A stretch of DNA of 64,000 nt from an uncultured Peptococcaceae bacterium. Its GTDB lineage: Bacteria > Bacillota > Peptococcia > Peptococcales > Peptococcaceae. Below the pieces are notes generated by a model that saw only the letters and a list, made by a program, of their open reading frames with translations, was not told where the DNA came from and searched no databases. Positions within the stretch are counted from its first letter, which is position 1. Each line of letters starts with the position of its first letter. The stretch covers positions 21,039 through 85,038 of the forward strand of contig CAJUDO010000012.1 of NCBI GenBank assembly GCA_910585405.1. Reading direction: 5' to 3'. Below are positions 36,564 through 46,081 of the stretch, piece by piece. The position numbers and the translations under genes are program-made.

Positions 36564-37058
36564 ATGGACACTTTGGAGCAGGCGAAGGAAACAGCGTTAA
36601 AGTATTTGACTGTGCGTCTGCGCACACGGCAGGAAGTAAAGCAATTGCTGCAAAAGAAGGGCTATACGGCTGAGATTACGGCACAGGTGTTGGAATTTTT
36701 GGAGCGCTATCAGTATTTAGACGATGCTGTATATTGTCGCAGCTGGATTTCTGACCGGGTGCGTTTTCATCCGTGCGGCCGTCAGAAGATGGCCTTTGAG
36801 TTGTCAAAAAAAATCAACGACCGGCAGTTGATTGCCGAAAATTTGGAAACCTACTTTCCTCGAGAGCTAGAGATAGAGAGCGCGGTTGCCGCAGCACAAA
36901 AAAAAATTGCGGGCAGCAGCCAGGGCATTGGCAGAGAAAAATTGAGCCGTTTTCTTTACAGCAAAGGCTATGGCGGCAGTGTAATCAGGGCAGTATTTCA
37001 AGAGGACGAGATTCTTGCTTTGCTGGATGCCCCAGCGGAATGCTATGATGAAAATTGA
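36564..37058 (+). CDS. recX: RecA regulator RecX
   Basis: A 164-residue RecX built of three-helix repeats: ALKYLTVRLRTRQEVKQLLQ at about 10-29, RYQYLDDAVYCRSWISDR, and RFLYSKGYGGSVIRAVF at the end. It modulates RecA filaments. AAAAGGAG precedes the ATG. Position after recA supports the call. Confidence 0.88.
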   Translation: MDTLEQAKETALKYLTVRLRTRQEVKQLLQKKGYTAEITAQVLEFLERYQYLDDAVYCRSWISDRVRFHPCGRQKMAFELSKKINDRQLIAENLETYFPRELEIESAVAAAQKKIAGSSQGIGREKLSRFLYSKGYGGSVIRAVFQEDEILALLDAPAECYDEN

Positions 37059-37085
37059 ATAAAGATTGCCTGGATTCAGATATGG

Positions 37086-37147
37086 GCTGTCTCTTCTTTT
37101 CCTTTTTACAAACTGTATGGTGAAAGGAAAAGTGGGACAGCTTTTTT
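37086..37147 (+). terminator. Terminator after recX
   Basis: A long imperfect hairpin: GCTGTC with GACAGC at the base and TTTTCCTTT with AAAGGAAAA further in, followed by six T. Confidence 0.8.
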
Positions 37148-37174
37148 GTATTTCTGTCCGGGATATGCTATAAT
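37146..37174 (+). promoter_or_regulatory. Promoter of the DUF445 gene
   Basis: A -35 TTGTAT (37146-37151), a 17-bp spacer and a consensus -10 TATAAT (37169-37174). The -35 overlaps the T-run of the preceding terminator. Confidence 0.7.
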
Positions 37175-37223
37175 AAGGCAATCATTTATCAGAAATTTCA
37201 GTTATGTAACGGGGGCAGACACG

Positions 37224-40200
37224 ATGCTGACACAGATGATCACAGAAACCTTATTGGGCGCACTGACAGGGTATGTGACCAATCACACGGCAATTCGCAG
37301 TTTATTTCAGCCGGGCGGTGTGATTGAGCATACGCGGGATGATTTTGCCAAAGAGGCAGGCGAGCTGCTGGAAGAACAGGTATTGACCCAAGCGGTATTA
37401 AAACAGCAGTTAGAATTGCCGCAAATGCAGCAAGCCCTGAATGATGCTTTGGAGGATTTTTGGCTGCGGGCGCTGCCGCAGTCCTTTGCCGGCAAAACAC
37501 TGGGGGATTTGCCGGACTATGACGAGTGTATGAAAACGGTGCAGAAGCTTGTTGTACAATTTGCAGAGCAAGAGCGGGAAAGGATTTTGCTCTGGCTGAA
37601 AACTTATTTACCGGTGCAGGAAATTTTTACGGAAGCCCAGTGTCAACAACTGAGCGGGCAGATGGAAACACTGCTGCTGGAAACGGTACAGCAGGAGGAT
37701 TTGGCGGTGCGTTTTTTGGACGCGTGGAAGCAGGAGAAGGGCGCACAAACTTTGGAGGAATTAGGTCTCAGGGATTTGTGCAGTAGTTTGGTCAAGCAGG
37801 CGGCGCAGCAGGGCAAAGAGTGGAAGGTTCAGTTGCTGCAGCAGCATGAGACAGAGCTGAAGGCGCTGCTGCTGGAGACCATTCAAAAAATACAGCTCCA
37901 CTCTGTACTCTCTCAGCTGGATGAACAAATGGCGCAGTATACGCTGCGGCAATATCTCCATTGTGACGAAGAAACGCTGTCGCGACTGCTGTATGAGGCT
38001 GCGGGCAGTGAAGCAGGGCAGCAATTGCTGAAGGTTGTTGCCGATGAATTGGTGAAGGCATTGGCAACGGTGGATGCGCCCATCGGGGAAGTGATTCCTG
38101 AAGATCTTCTCACTGGCATTGCCCAGCTGCTGGAACAACAAATGCCCGTGATATTGGAAAGCCTGTTGGAGTGGCTGCAGGGAGAAGCGCAGGCGGTAGC
38201 TGCTATGCTGGAATCGGCAGTAAATGAAGTAGCCGCGGAGCTGGGCGGCATGAAAGGCATGCTGTTGGCACAGTTGAAGGAGAGCTTGCTGGAACAGGTT
38301 TTGCAGGAGACAAATCTGGGCGACTTGGTGCAGCAATTTCTGCTGACACCGCAAACCACAAAAGAGGCTGCGGCTTTGCTGACAGCGACAATCAAAGAGC
38401 AGCTGACTATATATCCTGTAGGAGCTTTAGTGCAGCGCATGAACGGCAATGGGCAACTGGCACAGGTTGTGCAGCTTTTCCTCACGAAAAATATACAGCG
38501 TCTGCTTTCTGGGCGGAGCGCCGCTTTTCTGCAGTCCATATTGGCATGGCAGCCAGGCTCCTTTCATTTGACGGAACGAAAAACAGAACTAGAGCATTGG
38601 CTCACGGAGATACTCTGGCAGGGGATGGTGCAGCTGGACGTAGAAGCGCTGTTAAAGGACAAGGGAGATTGGCTTTGCCAAGTGCCGGCTTCTCAATTGC
38701 TGCCGTGGGAGGATGAACAGGTTCGCGCTGGGGTGAACGGCGCAATCCGGCAGGGATGCAAGCATCTTGCTGAGACACTGCCGCAAATTTCCTCCGATGC
38801 GTTCTATCGGCCATTGTATCATGCTTTGGAGCAGGCTTTGCGGCAACGAGGTACAGCATGGCTGGCGCATTGGACATCTTCCTGCCCGATGGAGCAGATA
38901 TTGGTAGCACTGCAGGGAGAGCTGCTGGCACAAAAGCCGCAAATGGTTCAAGGATTGACGCAGCTAGGAATGGAATTGCTGGAAGGACGTCTGAGTAAGC
39001 TGGCGGAAGGGCAAATTCAGAAGCTGAGCAATGAGGACATGCGCAAGCTGGTGGAGGATTTTATGGGCAGGGAGCTGCAGCCTTTGAACTATCTGGGTGC
39101 TGGAATGGGGGCTGTGGCTGGTATGACAGTGGGAACGACAATGTCCGCTGCATTGCCGATAACTGCTGCCGCTGCGCCTGCAGTGCTTTTAGGCGCTTTG
39201 GCAGGGAAGTCCTTTTTATTTGGCGCAGTGGGCTATGGGACCAACTGTGCGGCGGTAAAGGGTTTGTTCTGGCCTTATGAGCCGGTGGGCGGTATGGAAA
39301 TGCTACAAGGTGTGATTCCAAAGCAAAAGGCGAGATTTGCACACAGTATGGGCAATCTGGTGGAGCGCTATGTGCTCAATGAGGAGATTTTGCAGCAGAA
39401 ACTGGAGTACAGTGAAAAAATTCTCTCAGCCAACATCAAACAGCTGGCGGAGAACGAAAAAGTCTGGCAGTCTTTTATGGCTGAGGTGGTGCACAGACGC
39501 AGAGTGCTTGTGCGAGCTTGCTTGGCACAGCTGGAGAAACAAAGCCTGTCAAAATATGACGAGGTACTGTTGCATTTGGGCAGCCAGCCCTTTGCTTTTC
39601 TGCGCAATGATCTCTGGAAAACGGTGCAGCTGGAAAACTATCTTTTGCCGTGGGCAGAGCGATGGTTGCAGAGACAGCTGCATGGCGAGATTCCGCTGAA
39701 CGCAATTTTATCTGACGAACAATTTGGCCGGTATGGGGTGCAATGGCTGGGTGGACAGCGTGTGCCGGATGTGTGCCGGTGGGCTGATACGCTACTGCAC
39801 AGTGAAAAAAGTGTGGTGCAGCTGTTGACGCAGGAAAAGCTGCAGAGTTATGCGGAAACGATACAGGATAGAGTGCACAGCTGGTTGAGTGAACCTGCTC
39901 ACGGCGGGGCGTTGGCACAGCAGCTGAGCCAATTTTTTACGGTAGAACGACTGAAGCAATGGCTGGAAAGATACAGCAGTGCATGGCTGGAAACGAATCT
40001 GTCCGGTTTGCTTGTGCTGGTGGAACAGACCTGCTTGAAGCTGGTCCGGCAAAAAGAGCGTGACATTGTGGAACGTGTCCAGCGTGCCATTTTTTCCAAG
40101 ATGGGCTTTATGCAGCAGATGGGCTACAGTATGATGGGTGGAGATGAGATTGTTGCCCAGGTAGTGGCGCGCATTTTGCATCAGAAATTGCCTATCTTTT

Positions 40201-41084
40201 TGTCGCTGAAGAGTAAGGAGTTGCAACAGCTGCTTGCGCGCTGCTGGCAGCAGACACTTTTTCCAGCACTGTTGGAGAGTCCTGTGAAGCAGGAGCACAT
40301 TGGAATATTGCTATACACCCTTTTGCGGCAGCCGGCAGTGCATCGGGGCATGGCTGACATTGCCAAGGAGAGCATTCTTATTCTGGCGCAGCAGCCGCTG
40401 AACAGCTGGGGGAGATGGCTCAATCCAGAGCCGCTTTTAGAGAAGGCACAGCTGCAATTGGGGTTTCAGTGGAAGCTGAACAGCAGCTTGGCAGTACAGC
40501 ACTGGCAGCCGCTCTTGCAGGATTTCTATAGGGAAACCATCGGAAAGACTACTTTGGAACAGCTTACCAGAGACTTTCATGGAACAGTGCCCTTGGCCCA
40601 AATCCTGCAGCATGATGCCCTTGCCGAAAATTTGCGCAGCGCCCAGCTGAGATTGCAGGAAAACATGGCCATTACCCGTCCCCAGCAGTGGCTGTGCTGG
40701 ACGGAGTTTACAGAAGCCTTAGGACAGGCTCTTCAGGGATTGGAGGAAGACCAATCCTTCCGAGGCTGGTGCCAATATGAAGGAGAAACGTTGCTGGTTC
40801 GATTGTCTGCTGACTGGCCCAATCTGCTGCCGTCCAAGACCAGAGAGGCGCTGATGGATGTTTTGCTGCAAGCGTTCTTTGCTGCGGCCAGAGCCCATGG
40901 CAAGGACCTCTTGTCAGCGATGGAGCTGTCCCAATTGGCAGAAAGACAATTGCTATTGATGGACAGTGCGCATTTAGAACAGGTGGTGCGGGGATTTGCC
41001 AGTCAATATTTGACCCATATTGAGAATCGCGGTTGGCTGGGTGCGGTATTTGCGCTGCCTGGGATGCTGCTTTACTTGCTATAA
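37224..41084 (+). CDS. Double-length DUF445 protein
   Basis: A 1286-residue protein made of two DUF445-like modules. Module 1 starts at the N-terminus (GALTGYVTNHTAIRSLFQP) and ends near 650 with hydrophobic LGAGMGAVAGMTVG. Module 2 starts near 665 (GAVGYGTNCAAVKGLFWP, then GVIPKQKARFAHSMG) and ends in GWLGAVFALPGMLLYLL. Between these ends lie long Gln/Leu/Glu-rich helices. Typical DUF445 proteins (YheB) have one module and about 400 residues. The family is membrane-associated with unknown role. The ATG at 37224 follows GGGGG; the open frame to 37146 overlaps the promoter. Confidence 0.82.
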   Translation: MLTQMITETLLGALTGYVTNHTAIRSLFQPGGVIEHTRDDFAKEAGELLEEQVLTQAVLKQQLELPQMQQALNDALEDFWLRALPQSFAGKTLGDLPDYDECMKTVQKLVVQFAEQERERILLWLKTYLPVQEIFTEAQCQQLSGQMETLLLETVQQEDLAVRFLDAWKQEKGAQTLEELGLRDLCSSLVKQAAQQGKEWKVQLLQQHETELKALLLETIQKIQLHSVLSQLDEQMAQYTLRQYLHCDEETLSRLLYEAAGSEAGQQLLKVVADELVKALATVDAPIGEVIPEDLLTGIAQLLEQQMPVILESLLEWLQGEAQAVAAMLESAVNEVAAELGGMKGMLLAQLKESLLEQVLQETNLGDLVQQFLLTPQTTKEAAALLTATIKEQLTIYPVGALVQRMNGNGQLAQVVQLFLTKNIQRLLSGRSAAFLQSILAWQPGSFHLTERKTELEHWLTEILWQGMVQLDVEALLKDKGDWLCQVPASQLLPWEDEQVRAGVNGAIRQGCKHLAETLPQISSDAFYRPLYHALEQALRQRGTAWLAHWTSSCPMEQILVALQGELLAQKPQMVQGLTQLGMELLEGRLSKLAEGQIQKLSNEDMRKLVEDFMGRELQPLNYLGAGMGAVAGMTVGTTMSAALPITAAAAPAVLLGALAGKSFLFGAVGYGTNCAAVKGLFWPYEPVGGMEMLQGVIPKQKARFAHSMGNLVERYVLNEEILQQKLEYSEKILSANIKQLAENEKVWQSFMAEVVHRRRVLVRACLAQLEKQSLSKYDEVLLHLGSQPFAFLRNDLWKTVQLENYLLPWAERWLQRQLHGEIPLNAILSDEQFGRYGVQWLGGQRVPDVCRWADTLLHSEKSVVQLLTQEKLQSYAETIQDRVHSWLSEPAHGGALAQQLSQFFTVERLKQWLERYSSAWLETNLSGLLVLVEQTCLKLVRQKERDIVERVQRAIFSKMGFMQQMGYSMMGGDEIVAQVVARILHQKLPIFLSLKSKELQQLLARCWQQTLFPALLESPVKQEHIGILLYTLLRQPAVHRGMADIAKESILILAQQPLNSWGRWLNPEPLLEKAQLQLGFQWKLNSSLAVQHWQPLLQDFYRETIGKTTLEQLTRDFHGTVPLAQILQHDALAENLRSAQLRLQENMAITRPQQWLCWTEFTEALGQALQGLEEDQSFRGWCQYEGETLLVRLSADWPNLLPSKTREALMDVLLQAFFAAARAHGKDLLSAMELSQLAERQLLLMDSAHLEQVVRGFASQYLTHIENRGWLGAVFALPGMLLYLL

Positions 41085-41111
41085 ATTTTTGCGGAAAATG
41101 AGGTGTTTGGG

Positions 41112-42272
41112 ATGCGCATCTTCCATATGGCGGATTTGCATATTGGAAAAAAGCTGAATCAGGTTTCTTTGCTGCCGGACCAACAGCATCTGTTGCAGCA
41201 GGTAGTGGCCTTGATTCAGCAGCGAAGGCCGGACGTATTGTTGCTGGCAGGAGATATTTATGACCGGCGCAGTCCGGCAGTGGAGGCGGTACAGCTTTTG
41301 GACAGCTTCCTTTCGGAGGTGGTGCTGCGCTGTCATGTGCCGGTGATTGCCATCAGCGGAAACCATGACAGTGGGGAACGTTTGGGATTTGCCCAGGGAC
41401 TGTTGTCTCAGGCTGGTTTTTACATTGCAGGGCGGTGTACAGTGCCGCTGCCACAGGTGACATTGCAGGACCAATGGGGACTGGTAGTATTCCATCAGCT
41501 TCCCTATGCAGATTTAGCCACCTTGAAATATATATTGCAAACGGAGGAAGCAATCAATTATGAAGAGGCTATAGAGCGATTGTTGCAAACTTTGGAGCTG
41601 GAGCGAACGGAAGGAACACGGCATGTGCTTTTGGCTCACGGCGTTGTAGCTGGCAACGACGGAGAAAATTTGGAGCGCTGTGACTCGGAACGGGAATTGA
41701 GCATTGGCGGGACAGAGTTTTGGAGCAGCAGCTTACTAAGCGGATTTAGTTATGTGGCGCTGGGGCATCTGCATAGCTGCCAGCGCAGCGGCAGCGAACG
41801 GATTCGCTATGCCGGTTCCCCTTTCAAATACTCTTTTTCTGAGGAACGGCAGCAGAAAGGCTTGCTGCAAATTGATTTGGACGGTGCAGGCGATATCGAG
41901 GTAACCCAGCTGCCGCTGACGCCACTGCGGGATTTGCGCACCATTCGCGGCAATTTGCAGGACCTTTTGCAGGATGATATAGTGCAGGCAGCCAATGCCG
42001 CAGATTATATTCGGGCGATTTTGACTGATTATGGAGAATTATTGGAGCCAATGGCGCAATTGAAAGAAAAATATCCCAATACGCTTACCTTAGAGCGAGA
42101 GCACCAATTGTTGTCTGAGCCTATGGAGAATTACGAGAAAATTGACTTGCAAAGACAAACGCCAGAACAGCTATTTGGCAATTTTTATCGGCAGATAACA
42201 GGATCGGATATCACAGAGGATGAACTGTCGGTACTGACAGCAGCTTTTCAAGCATTGCGGGAGGTGGAGTGA
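41112..42272 (+). CDS. sbcD: Nuclease SbcCD subunit D
   Basis: A 386-residue Mre11-type phosphoesterase with motifs HMADLHIGK (residues 5-13), LAGDIYDR near 55, ISGNHDSGERL near 86, LLAHGVV near 175 and LGHLHSCQ near 218. With SbcC it cuts hairpins and DNA ends during repair and replication. ATG 41112 matches the family start; a GTG at 41103 is the alternative. sbcC begins at the very next base. Confidence 0.94.
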   Translation: MRIFHMADLHIGKKLNQVSLLPDQQHLLQQVVALIQQRRPDVLLLAGDIYDRRSPAVEAVQLLDSFLSEVVLRCHVPVIAISGNHDSGERLGFAQGLLSQAGFYIAGRCTVPLPQVTLQDQWGLVVFHQLPYADLATLKYILQTEEAINYEEAIERLLQTLELERTEGTRHVLLAHGVVAGNDGENLERCDSERELSIGGTEFWSSSLLSGFSYVALGHLHSCQRSGSERIRYAGSPFKYSFSEERQQKGLLQIDLDGAGDIEVTQLPLTPLRDLRTIRGNLQDLLQDDIVQAANAADYIRAILTDYGELLEPMAQLKEKYPNTLTLEREHQLLSEPMENYEKIDLQRQTPEQLFGNFYRQITGSDITEDELSVLTAAFQALREVE

Positions 42273-44969
42273 ATGCGGCCGTTACAGCTATCCATGCAGG
42301 CCTTTGGGCCTTATGCGCAGCGGGTAGAATTGGATTTTACCCAGCTGGGCGACCAGAATATTTTTGTCATTGCCGGACCTACCGGCGCCGGAAAAACTAC
42401 AATTTTTGATGGGATGTGCTATGCACTGTACGGAAGGGCTACCGGTGAACGCAGCGAAAAAGGTCTGCGCAGCGATTTTGTGCAGGAGGAAGAACGAAGA
42501 ATTACAGAAGTGTGCTTTCGTTTTGCTGTGCGGGATAAGGTGTACGAGATTTACCGTCGACCGGCACAGCGCTTGCCCAAGGAGCGGGGACAGGGATTTA
42601 AAGATGGCGTGCATGAGGCAACGCTGCGCTGCATAGGACATGAAGAGTTTGCACCGCTAAGCCGGTTGAATGAGGTAGCGGAGAAAATACAGGAAATCTT
42701 AGGCTTGGACTATGAGCAGTTTCGCAAAATTGTGATGATTCCTCAGGGGGAATTTCGGCGCTTTCTCACAGCGCCTACCGGGGAGAAACAGCAGATTTTA
42801 CGCCAATTGTTCGGGACAGAGCTGTTTGAGCGTCTGCAGAAAGAGTTGGCTGATCATGGCCGACAACTGGAGCGGCAATATAAAGAGCGGAAAAATCAGT
42901 TGGCGTTGGAGTTTAAGCGGATTCATCTCAATGGGAATCAGGAGCTGGAGCAGGCAATTCAGAATGGCAATACAGAGAATATTCTGACAGTGCTGGAACA
43001 GCATTTGGCTCAAAGAAGTATACAACTGGCGGAGCAGGAAGCACAAAACGATGTTTGGACAGCACAGCAGGAAAGGCTGCAGCGAGAATTGGAAAAGGCG
43101 GGAAAGCTGCAGGAACAATTTTCTCAGCTGGCTGATAAGCGGCGGTGGCAAGAAGATTTGCTGCGGCAAAAGTCAGCCATGGAGGACAAGCAGCGCTTGC
43201 TGGATGGGGCGGAGCAGGCAAGCCGGCTGGAGCCTTTGGCTGAGAGCTGTAAACAGCAGGAGCAGCAAATGGACAGGCAAAAAAAAGACTTTCTGCAGCA
43301 GCAAAAAAAAATGCAGCAGATGGAGCAGCGTCGAGAAAAAAATCAACAGCAGGTGCAGGCGGCAGACCAATTGACAGAGCTGCAGGAACGTTTGACAGCG
43401 GCACAAGAAAATAGAGAAACATTATTAAAACAATACAATGGGATTAATCGATATCTTGAATCATTAAAAAAATATCAGGTACAACAAAAACAATTACAGG
43501 AGCTTCAGCAAGCGGTTGAAACACAACAACAGCATATTCACCAATTGCGCCAAAAACAGCGTCAATTTTTGGGTGCTTCCCTGGCGGCTGATTTACAAGA
43601 AGGGATGCCGTGTCCTGTATGCGGTGCCACTCATCATCCTGCACTGAATAAAGAACGTGGCATTGGCGTGGCAGACAGTGTGCTCCAACAGGCAGAGGAT
43701 AAGCTGGAAGTGCTGCGTAAGCAGTATCAAGAAAGCTTAAGTGACGCCTCTATTGTAAAGGGACAGCTGGAGCAACGGCAGCAAACACTAGAAGAAGAAT
43801 TGGGCCCTCATTCCACTGCGGAGTGGATGGAGCGCAAGAAAGAAATTTATAACGAAGGCATTGCGCTGAAGGCGCAAATAGAAGAAAGGCAGAAGGAACA
43901 GCAGCAGTGTTTGTTAATGTTGGGCTGGAAAATGCTGCCTGACGATTGGAAAGTACAAATCGTACAGTTGCGGCAGCAGATAGAGCAGGCGCAGCGAGAA
44001 TATCATACCCTGGCAGGAGGGCTGAAGGCTTCCGAGCAGCATCTGGCACAAATGCAGGAGCAGTTGAAAGGACAGCAGGCAGTATGGCAGGAAGCATGGC
44101 AGAAGCATTTCCCCAGCGAGAACGCATATCAGCGGGCGCGGCAATCCTTGGAGCAAATGGCAGGCCTGCGGGAGCAGTGCAGCAATTACAATGCTGCCGT
44201 GAAGACCGCAGCGGAGGAAATCGCAGCATATGAATTGGCGTTGCGAGGAAAGCAGCCTGTTGAGATAGAAAAACTGCAAAGTCAATTGAAAAAACTATCT
44301 GGCGAGATAGAAAACGGGACAAAAGCGTATCAAAAATTATCCTTGGAGCAAGAGCAGGACGGTCAAATTTTGGCGGAGGGGAAGGCTGCTATGACTGCAA
44401 TGCAGGATTTAGCGCAGCAATATACCATGGTACAGCGGCTGGCCAAATTGGCCAACGGAGAAAATGACTGGCGTATGTCCTTTGAAACCTATGTCTTGGT
44501 CACCTATTTTCTGCAAGTGTTGGAGCAGGCTAATCGGCGGTTGCTGAAGATGACAGGCGGCAGGTATTATTTTCTGCGGCATTGCGAAGCGGAGGACAAG
44601 CGCAAAGCAGCAGGATTGGATTTGGATATCATGGACAACTTTACAGGCCGCTCCCGCGCCGTATCCTCTCTGTCAGGCGGGGAAGGCTTCAAGGCGTCGT
44701 TGGCCCTGGCGCTGGGCTTGTCGGATGTGGTGCAGAGCACCAGCGGTGGGATAGAGCTAAACACCATTTTTATTGATGAAGGTTTTGGGACCTTGGACCA
44801 CGACTCTCTGGAAAACACCATCGGCTGTCTTTTGGAATTGCAGCAGCACGGACGGCTGGTAGGCGTTATTTCCCATGTGGCAGAATTAAAAGAGCAAATC
44901 CCTGCATGGCTGGTCGTGGAAAGCAGCGAAAAAGGCAGCAACGCCTATTTTCAGCTGCGGGAAGCATGA
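42273..44969 (+). CDS. sbcC: Nuclease SbcCD subunit C
   Basis: An 898-residue Rad50-like ATPase. Walker A AGPTGAGKTT lies near residue 34. Long Gln/Glu-rich coiled coils flank a zinc hook CPVC near 446. The C-terminal signature is SSLSGGEGFKASLAL and Walker B is NTIFIDEGFGTLD near 830. The coiled coils are unusually rich in Gln. It works with the adjacent SbcD. Slightly shorter than E. coli SbcC, as usual in Bacillota. Confidence 0.94.
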   Translation: MRPLQLSMQAFGPYAQRVELDFTQLGDQNIFVIAGPTGAGKTTIFDGMCYALYGRATGERSEKGLRSDFVQEEERRITEVCFRFAVRDKVYEIYRRPAQRLPKERGQGFKDGVHEATLRCIGHEEFAPLSRLNEVAEKIQEILGLDYEQFRKIVMIPQGEFRRFLTAPTGEKQQILRQLFGTELFERLQKELADHGRQLERQYKERKNQLALEFKRIHLNGNQELEQAIQNGNTENILTVLEQHLAQRSIQLAEQEAQNDVWTAQQERLQRELEKAGKLQEQFSQLADKRRWQEDLLRQKSAMEDKQRLLDGAEQASRLEPLAESCKQQEQQMDRQKKDFLQQQKKMQQMEQRREKNQQQVQAADQLTELQERLTAAQENRETLLKQYNGINRYLESLKKYQVQQKQLQELQQAVETQQQHIHQLRQKQRQFLGASLAADLQEGMPCPVCGATHHPALNKERGIGVADSVLQQAEDKLEVLRKQYQESLSDASIVKGQLEQRQQTLEEELGPHSTAEWMERKKEIYNEGIALKAQIEERQKEQQQCLLMLGWKMLPDDWKVQIVQLRQQIEQAQREYHTLAGGLKASEQHLAQMQEQLKGQQAVWQEAWQKHFPSENAYQRARQSLEQMAGLREQCSNYNAAVKTAAEEIAAYELALRGKQPVEIEKLQSQLKKLSGEIENGTKAYQKLSLEQEQDGQILAEGKAAMTAMQDLAQQYTMVQRLAKLANGENDWRMSFETYVLVTYFLQVLEQANRRLLKMTGGRYYFLRHCEAEDKRKAAGLDLDIMDNFTGRSRAVSSLSGGEGFKASLALALGLSDVVQSTSGGIELNTIFIDEGFGTLDHDSLENTIGCLLELQQHGRLVGVISHVAELKEQIPAWLVVESSEKGSNAYFQLREA

Positions 44970-45004
44970 ATGCAACCTGATGGTCTGCGGAAGAAGGAGA
45001 AAAA

Positions 45005-45214
45005 ATGAACTGGAAGAAACTATTTGCACCGTATATTGAGGAAAGCATGTCCTTTTATGCAGGCGGTAGGAAAGATTATCAGCATTGGGTATCCTTGCTT
45101 CGCAGAATGAAAAAAATAGAGGGCGGCTCTCAGATGGTGGATGAGATTGTAGCAGGATGGAAGGTGCGGTATAAAAACAGACCGGCGATGATGGATGAAC
45201 TGAGCCGACTATAA
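45005..45214 (+). CDS. Small unknown protein after sbcC
   Basis: A 69-residue basic, helical protein with aromatic residues (MNWKKLFAPYIEESMSFY) and a helical C-terminal half ending MMDELSRL. GAAGGAG lies 6 bases before the ATG and it sits 35 bp after sbcC, so it is likely the last gene of the sbcDC operon. I do not recognise a family. Confidence 0.6.
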   Translation: MNWKKLFAPYIEESMSFYAGGRKDYQHWVSLLRRMKKIEGGSQMVDEIVAGWKVRYKNRPAMMDELSRL

Positions 45215-45277
45215 TGCGTTGTAATGCACAACTTTTTTAATGTTATTTTTCGGTAGTTTTGCTTGCTATGCCATCAT

Positions 45278-45335
45278 AAAGAGAGCAAAATACAGTTTTC
45301 TGCATTTTACTCTCTTTACTATTTATCTTTTTTTA
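45278..45335 (+). terminator. Terminator of the sbcDC operon
   Basis: AAAGAGAGCAAAATACAG pairs with CTGCATTTTACTCTCTTT (16 of 18 pairs), closing a TTTT loop; a T-rich run follows near 45327. Confidence 0.65.
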
Positions 45336-45421
45336 ACTTAATGACATTAGTTTAGGGTAGTGCTACCGTTATTGTAAGTGATGAAACATTCAAGAAACGA
45401 TGTGATTCGTTATCAGATCAA

Positions 45422-46081
45422 TTAAATAATTTCGGATAAGAAATTTTTAAGGGGTAATAGTTTATTGCTATTCCAGTTAAAAGCGCCTGCTTTAGCGGCT
45501 TCGCCAATTTTTAAGGAAACATATTCATCCGTAACAGAAAAATAGGTATGCAGTTTTGTCTTAAATTCATGCGGATAGGATCGATTATATTTATTTTCCA
45601 AGTTATTCATAAAACCTCGTATTTCATATAAAATATTGGAACTATTTTCTTCAGACAAGATAGATAGACAAAGATCTTCTAATGTTCCAACTTGAACAAA
45701 TGTATCGCATGTTGGAAATAGTAAATAACCTACTTTAGGAACATGGCCATACCAACAATGAGGAGTATCTGGAATTGCAAGATTACAATTTCGTAACGTT
45801 GATTTAATATCAGCTATAGCTTTCTTAGAATCTCTTTCGGCATCTCGAATGATTAACAATGATTCAACTCGATCAAAACCTTCCATATTCTGTAATGTGC
45901 GAATGAAATTAGTTAGGTCTGTTATTCCGCCAAAATCCATAACCTGAAAATCGTTAGAGAATGCAGATACATTGGAAAGTGCATCGCTGTTTAGGTAAGT
46001 GATGAGTACTTCTTCCGCATCACGCCCTTCACATAAAATAAGGTGTTTCTTTCTGATACTGTTGTTTGTTTTGCGTGCCAT
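45422..46081 (-). CDS. TOPRIM-domain protein (DUF3226-like), partner of an OLD-like ATPase
   Basis: A 219-residue protein. The N-terminal strand HLILCEGRDAEEV gives the TOPRIM Glu, and LLIIRDAERDSKKAI near 85 gives the acidic Asp-x-Glu/Asp site. The C-terminal half is helical. TOPRIM domains of this kind act as nucleases or related effectors when paired with an OLD/AAA15 ATPase. Its ATG abuts the ATPase stop (TAA-ATG) and GGAGG lies within the ATPase end, so translation is coupled. Family name is inferred from motif order; a PARIS-type AriB is an alternative, though AriB usually has a different (DUF4435) domain. Confidence 0.72.
   Translation of the reverse strand: MARKTNNSIRKKHLILCEGRDAEEVLITYLNSDALSNVSAFSNDFQVMDFGGITDLTNFIRTLQNMEGFDRVESLLIIRDAERDSKKAIADIKSTLRNCNLAIPDTPHCWYGHVPKVGYLLFPTCDTFVQVGTLEDLCLSILSEENSSNILYEIRGFMNNLENKYNRSYPHEFKTKLHTYFSVTDEYVSLKIGEAAKAGAFNWNSNKLLPLKNFLSEII

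Noticed and set aside
37240..44941. Many long antisense frames opposite the DUF445 and sbcC genes
   Set aside because: They are shadows caused by Gln/Leu-rich coding; none has a ribosome site or a plausible domain.
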